Shown piece by piece: positions 44,393-53,432 of a stretch of 64,000 bases of DNA. Source of the DNA: CALINB01 sp938045325 (GTDB lineage: Bacteria > Pseudomonadota > Alphaproteobacteria > Rhodospirillales > CALINB01); assembly GCA_038114465.1 (NCBI GenBank), contig JAYNQW010000001.1:248001-312000 (forward strand). The letters are read 5' to 3'. Made by a program: the position numbers and the translations under genes. The notes under the pieces are model-generated. The model saw only the letters and a program-made list of their open reading frames with translations. It ran no database searches and was not told where the DNA came from. Numbering within the stretch: the first letter of the stretch is position 1; each line of letters opens with the position of its first letter.

Positions 44393-45358
44393 CTAGCCGT
44401 TTGAACGCATTGATTGGTACCAGGATGTTGTTTGCGCCATTCCTTCTACCATGGAATGAGGCGGCCTCCACCCCAGAAGCGAACGGATTTTGCCGTCATC
44501 GATAACGAGAGATTCGGTGAGGCGCCGGATCATGGCGCTGCGGCCCGTTAACCGACCGCCCAGGCGTAATAGGGCCGGCGGCACCGGTAATAGCCGTGCC
44601 GGGACACCGAAGGCTTCAGCGATGGCACAAATGAGTTCTGCCGTCGACGGATTGCCATCGTCCCGAACAAAAAATGTTTCGCCCGCCGCCTTATCATGTG
44701 CGAGGCATTTCAAAATGGCATCGGTTAAATTTCCCACGAAGATCAAGCTGCGTTGATTGGTTACCGCCCTTAAAGGCAAGGGAATATTTTTTGAGCAAAC
44801 GGATAAAAGCGTTTCAAAGTTGCCTTTGACATGGGGGCCGTAAATTAAGGGCGGCCTGAGAATAACCGTTTCCAGCCCCGTGCCTTTTACGGTTTCAGAT
44901 AACGCCTGCTCGGCCTCCCATTTACTTTTCCCGTAAGCATCTTCCGGCGCCGGCGGCTCAGTTTCCTGAAATGGGTGATCATGCGTTTGCTCGCCAACGG
45001 CTTTGACGCTGCTGATAAAAACAAACCGTTTAATACCCTTTCGAACGGCGGCCTCGGCTAACTTAATTGTTCCTTCGACATTGGTTTCACGAAACGCCGC
45101 TAACGGGTCGGCTGCGGTTTCGCGCATGACGTGGGCGCGCCCGGCAAGATGCACAATCATATCGACGTTATCGAGCGCCCAAGTCCAATCGGTTTCGGGC
45201 CCGATATCGCCGGTCGAGAGTGAATCGATATTTTGATCGGACGTTATTTTTTCCGAAATTCGTGTCGAGATACGAACTTGATATCCGGCATTGATTAAAG
45301 CCGGACAGAGCGATTGCCCGACAAAACCGTTACCGCCGGTGACAAGAACACGGCTCAT
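44393..45358 (-). CDS. NAD-dependent SDR epimerase/reductase
   Basis: A 321-residue extended SDR. VLVTGGNGFVGQSL (4-17) binds NAD(P), ISSVKAVGEQ holds the catalytic Ser, and YGKSKWEAEQAL (about 138-149) has the YxxxK pair. In O-antigen loci such enzymes next to WbpM- and WbpL-type genes reduce or epimerise the 4-keto-6-deoxy-HexNAc (to QuiNAc or FucNAc); this is inferred from context. Start overlaps the GT4 stop by four bases (ATGA). Confidence 0.9.
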   Translation of the reverse strand: MSRVLVTGGNGFVGQSLCPALINAGYQVRISTRISEKITSDQNIDSLSTGDIGPETDWTWALDNVDMIVHLAGRAHVMRETAADPLAAFRETNVEGTIKLAEAAVRKGIKRFVFISSVKAVGEQTHDHPFQETEPPAPEDAYGKSKWEAEQALSETVKGTGLETVILRPPLIYGPHVKGNFETLLSVCSKNIPLPLRAVTNQRSLIFVGNLTDAILKCLAHDKAAGETFFVRDDGNPSTAELICAIAEAFGVPARLLPVPPALLRLGGRLTGRSAMIRRLTESLVIDDGKIRSLLGWRPPHSMVEGMAQTTSWYQSMRSNG

Positions 45359-46626
45359 TCGGCGCTCGTTTCTGATGAGGTTTGGGCGCCGGCCTGCGCG
45401 CCGTTTCCTTGCGCGGCAAGTTCAAGAACTCGCAGCATATCTTTGGCCTGTTGTTCCCGGCTATGACCCGGCGCAGCAGCCAGGCTGGCTGTTGCGTAGG
45501 CCTGATATGCGCCTTGATCACGGTAAAACGACAGCATCGCCTCGGCCAAAGCTTGCGGGTTTTCTGGTTCGACCCAAATACCGGCCTTATCCGCCTCGAG
45601 TATTTGGCGGGCCTCGCCATCCGGTACGGCGAGCAGTATTGGTAGGCCCATAGCCATGGCTTCGAACATTTTTGAGGGTATGACGCTGGCAAACGCGGGG
45701 TGGTCGCGCAGATGGACGAGCGCAACGTTGCAAAGACTCCAAACATCCGGCATCCGCTCTTTCGGCTGTGGCGGAATAAATACGATTCGATCGATATTTC
45801 GGCGTTTTGCGTCACGAATCAGTTCTTCCCGTTCGGCGCCGGCACCAACAAGCAGAATACGGACATTATCGGCCGGGCTTAAAAGTGCCGCGGCATCCAA
45901 AACATTTCTCAATCCATGTGCCATGCCATGGGTGCCGACGTATCCGATGATAAATTCATGATGAAGGCCATATTCATGCGCCAATGCTTGGTCACGTGGT
46001 TGAGGCTTGTATCGCCATGTATCGACGCCGTTGATCACGACCGCAATTTTGTTGGGATCAATGCCTCTGTCGACCAGATTTATTTTAAAGTTATTCGTTA
46101 AAGCCGCGACGGCTGCTGAACGGCGGTATAAAAACAATTCAAATTTTTCGACCCAGCGCAACAAAAGACTCGGCTTCATGGCGCCGACGGCGGCAATAGA
46201 TTCGGGCCAAAGATCACCGAGTTCAAATACAAAAGGTACACGTCGTACCGCACCCGCAGCCCAACCGGCAACCGCGGCAAAAAACTGCGGTGATGTCGCA
46301 GCGACGACATCGGGTTTTTTTTCAAAAAGTGCTGCCGTAAAACCGGATATTAGGAAACTTAGAAAATCGAGTGTGCGTAGAAACACGCCGGCATTTGCGG
46401 CGATAAATGTCTTTACGCGCACCACGCGAATACCGGACAGGTCTTCGACTTGATACCACCGGTTCCGATAGCCCTCGAAAATTTTTCCCTGCGGAAAGTT
46501 TGGCGCACAGGTAATAACCGTGACGTCGTGTCCCCACTGGGCCCAATAACAGGCCCGTTCGTAAACACGGGTGGCGGCGGCATTGGTTTCCGGCGGGAAA
46601 TTATCGGAAAAAAATAAAATTCTCAC
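45355..46626 (-). CDS. Glycosyltransferase family 4 (WbuB-like)
   Basis: A 423-residue GT-B enzyme: VRILFFSDNFPPETNAAATR opens the acceptor domain, FELGDLWPESIAAVG lies mid-chain, and the donor domain has GYVGTHGMAHGLRNVL and the E-x7-E-like region PSKMFEAMAMGLPIL. The resemblance is to WbuB-type amino-sugar transferases. The true start is GTG 46626, overlapping the upstream stop by four bases (GTGA); the open frame continues to 47085 but that stretch is a shadow of the WecA-type gene. It is tightly coupled at both ends. Confidence 0.92.
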   Translation of the reverse strand: MRILFFSDNFPPETNAAATRVYERACYWAQWGHDVTVITCAPNFPQGKIFEGYRNRWYQVEDLSGIRVVRVKTFIAANAGVFLRTLDFLSFLISGFTAALFEKKPDVVAATSPQFFAAVAGWAAGAVRRVPFVFELGDLWPESIAAVGAMKPSLLLRWVEKFELFLYRRSAAVAALTNNFKINLVDRGIDPNKIAVVINGVDTWRYKPQPRDQALAHEYGLHHEFIIGYVGTHGMAHGLRNVLDAAALLSPADNVRILLVGAGAEREELIRDAKRRNIDRIVFIPPQPKERMPDVWSLCNVALVHLRDHPAFASVIPSKMFEAMAMGLPILLAVPDGEARQILEADKAGIWVEPENPQALAEAMLSFYRDQGAYQAYATASLAAAPGHSREQQAKDMLRVLELAAQGNGAQAGAQTSSETSAE

Positions 46627-47645
46627 GAAGCATCTCCGGCCGCTTTCGGTCTTTGAAATTTCAAATAGGCCAGCAGCAGCGCCGTAATGACAGCAGCGCC
46701 CAGCAATGGCAGCCAGGGCTGATAAATAACGGAAAACATTGCGCAGAAAATAAGACCGGCATTGCCAATTAGGACAACCGTTGAAACATGTGCATGACTG
46801 AGACCGCGTTGAACGGCGCGTTGGTAAAAGTGCTTCTTGTGAGCTTGCCAAATTTTTTGGCCGCGCAAGGCCCGGGAGAGCAAGGTTAATGTCGCATCCG
46901 TTAAATAATATAAAGATAGAATGACAGCAGCGGGCCACTGACCCTCGGCCGCCAACATCAATAACAGCCATCCGAATATAAAGCCCAAAGGAATACTGCC
47001 GACATCCCCTAAAAATATTTTTGCCGGGTGCCAATTCCACCAAAGAAAGCCGATGGTGGCCGAGATGAATATTAAGCTTAGCCATCCAAGCGCCGGACTT
47101 AAGCCGGCCAGTAGCACGACGCCGCTAATGCCGCAACCAATGGAGATGGTTTCAACGCCGGCGATACCGTCGATTCCATCCATGAAATTAAAGAGGTTGA
47201 TAAACCACAGCCAAAGAATACCGGCAAATAGGAGGTCCCAAACGGGCGGGAGAAAGCCGCCGAAGTAAACGACGGATGCCGGCGTTGCCTGCAGCACATA
47301 TGTTACGGCAAATATTTGAACGGCCAGACGAATCGTAATTGGCAAACTGCGAAGGTCGTCGACGAATGACATAGCCGCAATGCCGACTGTTGCGACGATC
47401 AGCGCCGCAAAGTGATAAGGTGTGCCCGCGTTGTTGCTGATAAGGTGCCAAGCCATGATCGAAATCACAATAACGGCAAGGCCGCCGCCGGTGGGTGTCG
47501 GTATGGCATGGCTTGATCGTTCGTTCGGATGTGCGAGGATTTTTCTGCGCCGTGCGACATACAGAACGGCCCCCGTGCCAAGCCAGCTTGCGAGCAAGAC
47601 AATGAATAAGAATATGGGGAGGTGTGCCTGGATAAGGTCAGCCAT
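46623..47645 (-). CDS. WecA/WbpL-family undecaprenyl-phosphate sugar-1-phosphate transferase
   Basis: A 340-residue polytopic enzyme with about ten to eleven helices. Family marks: HPNERSSHAIPTPTGGG (39-55), SFVDDLRSLP (metal-binding Asp pair), NFMDGIDGIAG (about 151-161), the FLGDVGSIPLG loop and the cytoplasmic AHKKHFYQRAV His motif. It transfers a sugar-1-phosphate onto undecaprenyl phosphate and thereby starts a glycan chain. The neighbouring dehydratase and SDR suggest a 6-deoxy-HexNAc donor. It is coupled by GTGA to the GT4 gene. Confidence 0.93.
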   Translation of the reverse strand: MADLIQAHLPIFLFIVLLASWLGTGAVLYVARRRKILAHPNERSSHAIPTPTGGGLAVIVISIMAWHLISNNAGTPYHFAALIVATVGIAAMSFVDDLRSLPITIRLAVQIFAVTYVLQATPASVVYFGGFLPPVWDLLFAGILWLWFINLFNFMDGIDGIAGVETISIGCGISGVVLLAGLSPALGWLSLIFISATIGFLWWNWHPAKIFLGDVGSIPLGFIFGWLLLMLAAEGQWPAAVILSLYYLTDATLTLLSRALRGQKIWQAHKKHFYQRAVQRGLSHAHVSTVVLIGNAGLIFCAMFSVIYQPWLPLLGAAVITALLLAYLKFQRPKAAGDAS

Positions 47646-47710
47646 AGCTGAAGTTTATAGCCAACGGTGATCCGGCGGCAAAGCCAGATCGATTTGAGCC
47701 CGGTTGGGCA

Positions 47711-49573
47711 TTAACGGCCGGATTGCGTGTGCCAGGTTTCCAGCACTAAAAGGGCCCATATCTTTAGGCTATGATCGCGTCGGCCCTGCTGGAATTCATC
47801 CAAAAGACGCGAGACGGGTGCGGGGTCCAGCCCCAGCGCGGATAGATTCGACGGCCTCAGGCGCTCGGTAACCATATCTTTAAGGCTGGATTTGAGCCAG
47901 ACGCCCATGGGCGGATTGAAGCCTCGCTTGGGTGCCGACGCGATGTCCGGCGGTAATAGGCGTGCGGCGATTTTTTTAAGCAAAAACTTTAAACCACCTT
48001 GAACGCGTAGTTCAGGCGAGAGCTTACTAACGGTCTCGATCAGCCGGTGATCAATCAGTGGCAGTCGCAATTCGAGTGAATGGCGCATGCTCATGGCATC
48101 GCCGTAAGCCAATAGGTTGCCAGGCAGAAAAGATTGAAGGTCGGTTTGCTGCATAGCGTCTAAAACGTCTAGTGATGGCGCTTTCCGGTACAGCATTTCG
48201 ATTGGCCGTGACGGCGGGGCCTTGGAATTTAAAAGTTGTTGGCGCTCGGATGGATTAAAGTATTCGACCCAAGAAGCATACATGGCTGCGTCGGGTAAAT
48301 TAGCGCCGGTTAAAAATTCCCTCGCTCGCCGAAAGCCGTGGCGGCCGCTTGAGCTCTCGGGGATCCATGATGCCATGGGCGCAATCACACCTTTGCGCAA
48401 CCATTGTGGGATTTTTCGATATCGGTGGGCCAACAGACCGCCTTGATATCGAGGATAACCGGCAAACACTTCATCACCGCCATCGCCGACCAAGGCCACC
48501 GTGACATGCTCACGAGCCTTGCGAGAAAGATCATGAACTAAAAGCGCCGTCGGATTGCCGAATGGCTCGCCGAATGCGGTAACGTAATCATCAAGTAAAT
48601 CGACAAGCGATGGCGAAGCGGGTAATTCCGTATGTTCACTGCCGATGTGGCCGGCCACACGTTTCGCATTATTCCGTTCGTCATAGGCCGCTTCATCGAA
48701 GGTCATGGTAAATGTTTTGACCGGCGGTGCACCGGTACGCTTTGCCTCATCCGCCATGATGGCCGCGATAATCGAGCTATCGATTCCGCCGGACAGAAAG
48801 CAACCGAGGGGTACATCGGATACCAGCCGGTCGGTAACGGCTTGGCGGACGGCCGGCATTAATTCCTCGGTGGCTTCATCAACTGAAAGCATTGTCGCGC
48901 CGTCAAACTGCGCTTGCCAATAGGGCTCAATGGTTGTGTCACCGTTTTGCCAGCGTAAGATGTGCCCGGGCGGCAATTTTCGAATGCCGCGGTAAATCGT
49001 GCGCGGGGCGGGCACGTAAAGGCACGCGAGGTATTCCGAAACCGCGTCGGTATCGATCGCGCGGTCTACATCCGGATGGGTGCAAAGGGCTGTGATTTCC
49101 GAGGCAAACGCAATGTTGTTGCCGGGTAAAGGCGCATAGACCAGGGGCTTAATGCCGAGACGGTCACGGGCCAGAAGCAACGTGCGGGTTTGCTTGTCCC
49201 ACAATGCGAAAGCAAACATGCCGACGAGCTTTTGCAGGGCATCGTGGCCTTCGCGGACGAGAAGCTCCAAGAGAACTTCCGTATCGCTTTGCGAACGGAA
49301 CCGCACGCCGGAGGCCTCAAGGCCCTGGCGCAGTTCTTTGAAATTATAGATCTCGCCGTTGTAGGTCAGCACGTAGCGCCCGTCGGCCGATGCCATGGGC
49401 TGGGCGGCGGCCTCCGATAAGTCGATGACTTTAAGCCGCGTATGGGTTAGGCCCGCCGTATTATCCGGCTCCAGCCATTGGCCGGCCCCATCCGGCCCGC
49501 GGTGGGCCAAGCTTTGCTGCATGGCTTTTAAGGCCATATCGTTTGTTTTCGTTGATCCGGCGATTCCGCACAT
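47711..49573 (-). CDS. AsnB-type glutamine-dependent amidotransferase
   Basis: A 620-residue class II amidotransferase. Cys2 of MCGIAGS is the glutaminase nucleophile; SLAHRGPDGAGQW and LTYNGEIYNFKELR complete that domain. The synthetase domain has the pyrophosphate loop FLSGGIDSSIIAAI near 263 and GDGGDEVFAGYPRYQGG. Homologues make asparagine, but those in polysaccharide loci are thought to amidate uronic acids or peptidoglycan-like substrates. First gene of the left operon, divergent from a methyltransferase; 65 bases separate it from the WecA-type gene. Confidence 0.92.
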   Translation of the reverse strand: MCGIAGSTKTNDMALKAMQQSLAHRGPDGAGQWLEPDNTAGLTHTRLKVIDLSEAAAQPMASADGRYVLTYNGEIYNFKELRQGLEASGVRFRSQSDTEVLLELLVREGHDALQKLVGMFAFALWDKQTRTLLLARDRLGIKPLVYAPLPGNNIAFASEITALCTHPDVDRAIDTDAVSEYLACLYVPAPRTIYRGIRKLPPGHILRWQNGDTTIEPYWQAQFDGATMLSVDEATEELMPAVRQAVTDRLVSDVPLGCFLSGGIDSSIIAAIMADEAKRTGAPPVKTFTMTFDEAAYDERNNAKRVAGHIGSEHTELPASPSLVDLLDDYVTAFGEPFGNPTALLVHDLSRKAREHVTVALVGDGGDEVFAGYPRYQGGLLAHRYRKIPQWLRKGVIAPMASWIPESSSGRHGFRRAREFLTGANLPDAAMYASWVEYFNPSERQQLLNSKAPPSRPIEMLYRKAPSLDVLDAMQQTDLQSFLPGNLLAYGDAMSMRHSLELRLPLIDHRLIETVSKLSPELRVQGGLKFLLKKIAARLLPPDIASAPKRGFNPPMGVWLKSSLKDMVTERLRPSNLSALGLDPAPVSRLLDEFQQGRRDHSLKIWALLVLETWHTQSGR

Positions 49574-49672
49574 AATGTTTGTTAGATGCCTACAGTTTCA
49601 ATTTTGCCGAATAGCTTGTGTGCTTATAGAATTGCACACTAAGATAAAAATATTACAAAGATTAAAATTATT

Positions 49673-50542
49673 ATGGTCCAAAATTCTTCGCTCACTGATA
49701 GCCCTTCCGGCTTGAAACAATCAGTTAAACAGCACTGGGAGGAAGAACCATGTGGCACGCGGTTTGCCATTGGCGATGCCGAAAATAATGAGCGGCTTGC
49801 TTTTTTTGAAAATATTTCGCGCAGCAGATATGCCGTTGAGCCATTCATCAAGACATTTGCCAGGTTTGAAAATTATAAAAATAAAAAGGTTTTAGAAATT
49901 GGCGTTGGGGCCGGTGCTGATTTTGAAAATTGGGTTCAAAGCGGCGCCAAGGCTACGGGTCTTGATTTGACGCAGGCGGCTATTGAGTTAACCCGGGAAC
50001 GTTTGTCCCTGAAAGGGTATTTGGAAAACCAATATGCCCTCAAGACGGCCGATGCGGAAAACTTGACCTTAGACGATAATTCATTCGATTTGGTTTATTC
50101 CTATGGCGTTATTCACCATTCGCCCGATACTGAAAAATGCCTGGATGAAATTTACCGGGTCTTGAAGCCCGGCGGCACAACGAAGCTAATGGTGTATGCA
50201 ACGTTTTCCATGACGGGAATTTTATTATGGATTCGTCATGCCCTTTTAAAGGGCCGGCCGTTTCAATCTCAAAAAGATGTCATTTTCAACCATCTCGAAT
50301 CACCGGGGACGAAAACATATACGCCTTCTGAATTTAAGGAAATGATGCAAAAGCATGGTTTTGAGGTTACGTCGATTAGAAAACAACTCGGCGTCGGTGA
50401 TTTGTTGAACATGCCCTTAAGCCAGAAATACAGCCATCCGCTTTACCGGATTTTCTATAAAATTTACCCCCGTCCGCTGATAAAATTGATTGGCAACGGT
50501 CTCGGGCTGTTTTTGTTGTGCGAGGCTCGCAAGCCCGATTAA
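49673..50542 (+). CDS. Class I SAM-dependent methyltransferase (locus paralogue 1)
   Basis: A 289-residue methyltransferase and the only complete plus-strand gene in the polysaccharide region. SAM motif VLEIGVGAGADFENW (about 73-87) and motif block YGVIHHSPDTEKCLDEIYRVLKPGG in pieces. A hydrophobic segment FSMTGILLWIRHALLKGRPF follows and may touch the membrane. Homologous in layout to the genes at 59705 and 63285. Local base composition is AT-rich compared with the housekeeping genes. It lies divergent from asnB and its stop lies inside a palindrome shared with the convergent gene. Confidence 0.9.
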   Translation: MVQNSSLTDSPSGLKQSVKQHWEEEPCGTRFAIGDAENNERLAFFENISRSRYAVEPFIKTFARFENYKNKKVLEIGVGAGADFENWVQSGAKATGLDLTQAAIELTRERLSLKGYLENQYALKTADAENLTLDDNSFDLVYSYGVIHHSPDTEKCLDEIYRVLKPGGTTKLMVYATFSMTGILLWIRHALLKGRPFQSQKDVIFNHLESPGTKTYTPSEFKEMMQKHGFEVTSIRKQLGVGDLLNMPLSQKYSHPLYRIFYKIYPRPLIKLIGNGLGLFLLCEARKPD

Positions 50543-50556
50543 GTATTTAATCGGGC
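50533..50556. repeat. Perfect palindrome spanning two convergent stop codons
   Basis: GCCCGATTAA (50533-50542) and TTAATCGGGC (50547-50556) with a four-base loop. The left arm ends the methyltransferase (Pro-Asp-stop) and the right arm ends the convergent membrane protein (also Pro-Asp-stop). No T-run follows, so it is an unusual two-sided 3'-end structure. Confidence 0.8.
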
Positions 50557-52472
50557 AGGCTATGAGGATCTTTATACCCTTTATAGGGCCAGGATTTTAT
50601 ATGATCCCATGTGCCGTTTTTCCGTTTCAACAAATGCGAAGCGTATGGCGCTAATTTGATGCCGAGCGTCGTCTCAATCAGGGGAAGCGGCTGATGAATC
50701 CACATATACGTTGATAGAAATTTTTTTAACAAGTTTTCAAACTGTTCAGGTGTTTTAATACCGAATTGTACTCTGAGATCGACCGGAACTTTGATTTGTT
50801 TATGAATGGCCGCAGCCGTTAATTCATATATTAACACCTTTCCGGTAAATCCATTGCCGTGTAGATCGACAATATTAATCATTGAATTTTTCGGTAAGTA
50901 ATTCGCAAGCTCTTGACCGACATCCCGCATATGATCTTTTTGCGGCCTGACGTCAAACCGAAGTTTTTGATGCAAGGCAAACGGTAACGCAAGAACCAGA
51001 ATAACCGGTAAACTGGTAAGGGCTTTGAGTAATTTTTGGCGATTATCGAACAGGGCTGAAGAATGCTGTTTCCATAACATCGCCAACCCATATGCAGCAC
51101 CTGTTACGGCCAATAATCCTAATTGAGTATTATATCGCCAAAACGATGCCGCTCGGAGTCCTTCACCCACACCAAAAGCGGCGATATACATCAACCAAAG
51201 AAAGAAATTGAATCCTAAAAATACAGATGCGACTAAAATAAATAATCGTTCAGCCGGGCCGATTGTCAAGAATAAGCTTCGAATGGCTAAAAATGCGATG
51301 GCCAACATGACAAGAAAATATGGTGTTTTTTTTAAGGCAATTGAGGCCATCCTACCGAGGATATTAAATGCATCGCCGATGAGCCATTTTTCATAAGGCA
51401 AAAGAGAAAACTCACCGTAAGGAAAATGCTGGCTAACATGATAGCGCCAAGCAACATAAACAATCAGTCCTGGTAGTAATAACTTTGGCCATAGCTTAAT
51501 AAATTCGATGATTCGGATCGCGGGATCACGTAAAGCAACAACAGTAAGTCCGGAAAACAGCAATACCAATAAAACAAGGTTCGTTTGCTTTAAGTAAACA
51601 AACAAAGCAATAACCAAGCCGCATTGCCAAGCTAAAACAGAGGACTCAGTTTTGTTTCCTTCGGCTTGAGAGGGCGCCGCAAGGTTGTTTAGAATTTTCC
51701 ATGACAAAACAGCCACAACAGCAAGAGTTACCGAGGTTGTGCTGTCGGCATAACTTGTAAGTACGATTTTCTGAACAAATGTCGTGCTGAGAATCGTAAC
51801 GCCTAGCATGCAGAGAGCGAGAAGACTCCAGTGCGCCGTAAAACATTTATTTTTTTTGAAAGATTCGGTGATAATATTTGTTAATATGACGGCATAAATA
51901 AACAGTAAGAGAATATTTAAAATGGCGCTGGTGTTTTCGACAAAATGCCCAGCGAGTTTTGAGGCTAAATATGTTACGAGCGCTAACCCGTACGGATATG
52001 CTGGAAGCGCGGAGGGATTTTTTGGTAAATTCGTTTGGGGAAAAGCATCAAAATGGTAAATAAATTGTGCGTTGGGTAGCCAGTGTGAAAACTCATCCCA
52101 TTGCGACGCACGCATGGCTGTGACAAGCAATAAAAAGGGGATTGCTAAAACAATAATGCGCCAAAGCTGGTTGGCATTTGCCGTTATTGTGCCATTTCGG
52201 CGGTCACGAACGATAACAAACCAACTGGATAAAAAGGCGACGGCGAATATTCCGAATGCAAGGACCTTAAAGCTAATATTGGTAAACGTGCCGAACAAAA
52301 CGAAAATGAATACAGTAACCCCCCAGCCGACGAAAATGTCGACGCCGGAAAAGCGCCGCTGACCGGTAGCAGCTGCGCCGATAACGGAAAATAAAATAAG
52401 AACAATAGCCAAAGACAAAAGCCCGAGCAGTTGATCGGCGGTCGGCGAAAATGCGTTTAATAAATTTGACAT
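50547..52472 (-). CDS. Large polytopic membrane protein, GT-C-like glycosyltransferase
   Basis: A 641-residue protein with about thirteen membrane helices and a C-terminal soluble part of about 120 residues. After helix 4 the periplasmic loop carries WDEFSHWLPNAQ, the acidic pair typical of GT-C lipid-linked glycosyltransferases. No family could be named with certainty; O-unit transferase, ligase or polymerase are alternatives. AT-rich. Last gene of the right operon: six bases after the Gfo/Idh gene, ending in the shared palindrome. Confidence 0.75.
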   Translation of the reverse strand: MSNLLNAFSPTADQLLGLLSLAIVLILFSVIGAAATGQRRFSGVDIFVGWGVTVFIFVLFGTFTNISFKVLAFGIFAVAFLSSWFVIVRDRRNGTITANANQLWRIIVLAIPFLLLVTAMRASQWDEFSHWLPNAQFIYHFDAFPQTNLPKNPSALPAYPYGLALVTYLASKLAGHFVENTSAILNILLLFIYAVILTNIITESFKKNKCFTAHWSLLALCMLGVTILSTTFVQKIVLTSYADSTTSVTLAVVAVLSWKILNNLAAPSQAEGNKTESSVLAWQCGLVIALFVYLKQTNLVLLVLLFSGLTVVALRDPAIRIIEFIKLWPKLLLPGLIVYVAWRYHVSQHFPYGEFSLLPYEKWLIGDAFNILGRMASIALKKTPYFLVMLAIAFLAIRSLFLTIGPAERLFILVASVFLGFNFFLWLMYIAAFGVGEGLRAASFWRYNTQLGLLAVTGAAYGLAMLWKQHSSALFDNRQKLLKALTSLPVILVLALPFALHQKLRFDVRPQKDHMRDVGQELANYLPKNSMINIVDLHGNGFTGKVLIYELTAAAIHKQIKVPVDLRVQFGIKTPEQFENLLKKFLSTYMWIHQPLPLIETTLGIKLAPYASHLLKRKNGTWDHIKSWPYKGYKDPHSLPD

Positions 52473-52478
52473 AATATG

Positions 52479-53432
52479 CTAGCTGCCGATTGCATCATCG
52501 CACTGGGTCAGCACGCGTACGACATCAACGCCGAGTCGAAGCGAGTCACTATTTGTATTATTCTGTCGGATTCGTTCGGCAAATTCATTGACGGCATTTG
52601 TTAAGGGCAAAGTATTTAGGAGGGTAGCGACCTGCGGTTGTTCCTGCGAGTTGTGCGATTTAGAAGTTAATTTATTTTCTGCGCAATCATCATAGGTATA
52701 GTCTCGTTCATCTGTATAAACGGTAAACGAACGTATTTTTTCTGTGTAATTATTGCCGACCTCAATTGTGACGCTGATATTGCCGTCAAACGTAAGAGAG
52801 ATTTGATAGCGCTCACATTTTCCTTCCGGATGCGTTTGTGAGCTTAATCGTTTGGCCCATATTTGCGATGGCATTTGACCGGTCAAACTCAGGCACATCG
52901 CAATATCATGCGGTGCCCAATCCCAAAGCACGGGCGTATGCCGGCGAAAAGGCCCCATCTGCCCGGCACGGGAATGAATAGATTGAATGGCCTTGGCCTG
53001 TTGTACCCGCTTCTTTAGTTCGACAAACGCCGGATGAAATAAATGAGTATGGTCAACAAGTGCAACCGCCTGATGAGCCTCTGCGCTGATGAGGATCTCT
53101 TCGGCTTTAGGTAATGACAATGTCAGCGGCTTCTCGACCATCACAGCGAGGCCGTTTTCAAATGCGGCTTTAGTAATTTCAGTGTGGCTATCTGGCGGGG
53201 TTGCAATGATGACTCCGTCGATATCACGGGCTTCGATCAGCGACCGCCAATCGTTTGAAACGGCGCACGTGTTCGGAACAAGCGAATGTGCCTCGGAATT
53301 GGTGCTGGCCAATCGGCTTAGGTTGATCGAGTCACATTCGGCGAGGGTTCGAATGTAGTTACGGCCCCACCGGCCCGCCCCAATGAGTCCAAGGCGAACT
53401 TCGCCTGGATTTCTGGACTTATTGTTCGCCAG
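52479..53432 (-). CDS. Gfo/Idh/MocA-family oxidoreductase with non-canonical start
   Basis: A 317-residue NAD-dependent sugar dehydrogenase when read from CTG 53432. The part upstream of the first TTG (53312) encodes the indispensable Rossmann motif GLIGAGRWGRNYIRTLAE in frame without stops, so a start at 53312 (277 residues) would give a protein without a cofactor site. In-frame ATG, GTG or TTG upstream are absent; CTG 53432 has GAGG six bases before it and overlaps the upstream SDR stop by 14 bases. Further family marks: IIATPPDSHTEI and VEKPLTL with the catalytic Lys. Substrate probably a nucleotide-linked sugar. Confidence 0.82.
   Translation of the reverse strand: MANNKSRNPGEVRLGLIGAGRWGRNYIRTLAECDSINLSRLASTNSEAHSLVPNTCAVSNDWRSLIEARDIDGVIIATPPDSHTEITKAAFENGLAVMVEKPLTLSLPKAEEILISAEAHQAVALVDHTHLFHPAFVELKKRVQQAKAIQSIHSRAGQMGPFRRHTPVLWDWAPHDIAMCLSLTGQMPSQIWAKRLSSQTHPEGKCERYQISLTFDGNISVTIEVGNNYTEKIRSFTVYTDERDYTYDDCAENKLTSKSHNSQEQPQVATLLNTLPLTNAVNEFAERIRQNNTNSDSLRLGVDVVRVLTQCDDAIGS

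Noticed and set aside
46627..47085. N-terminal extension of the GT4 frame to 47085
   Set aside because: It lies wholly inside the WecA-type gene in another frame, is Cys-rich and low in homology; GTG 46626 begins the known GT4 N-terminus and overlaps the previous stop by four bases.
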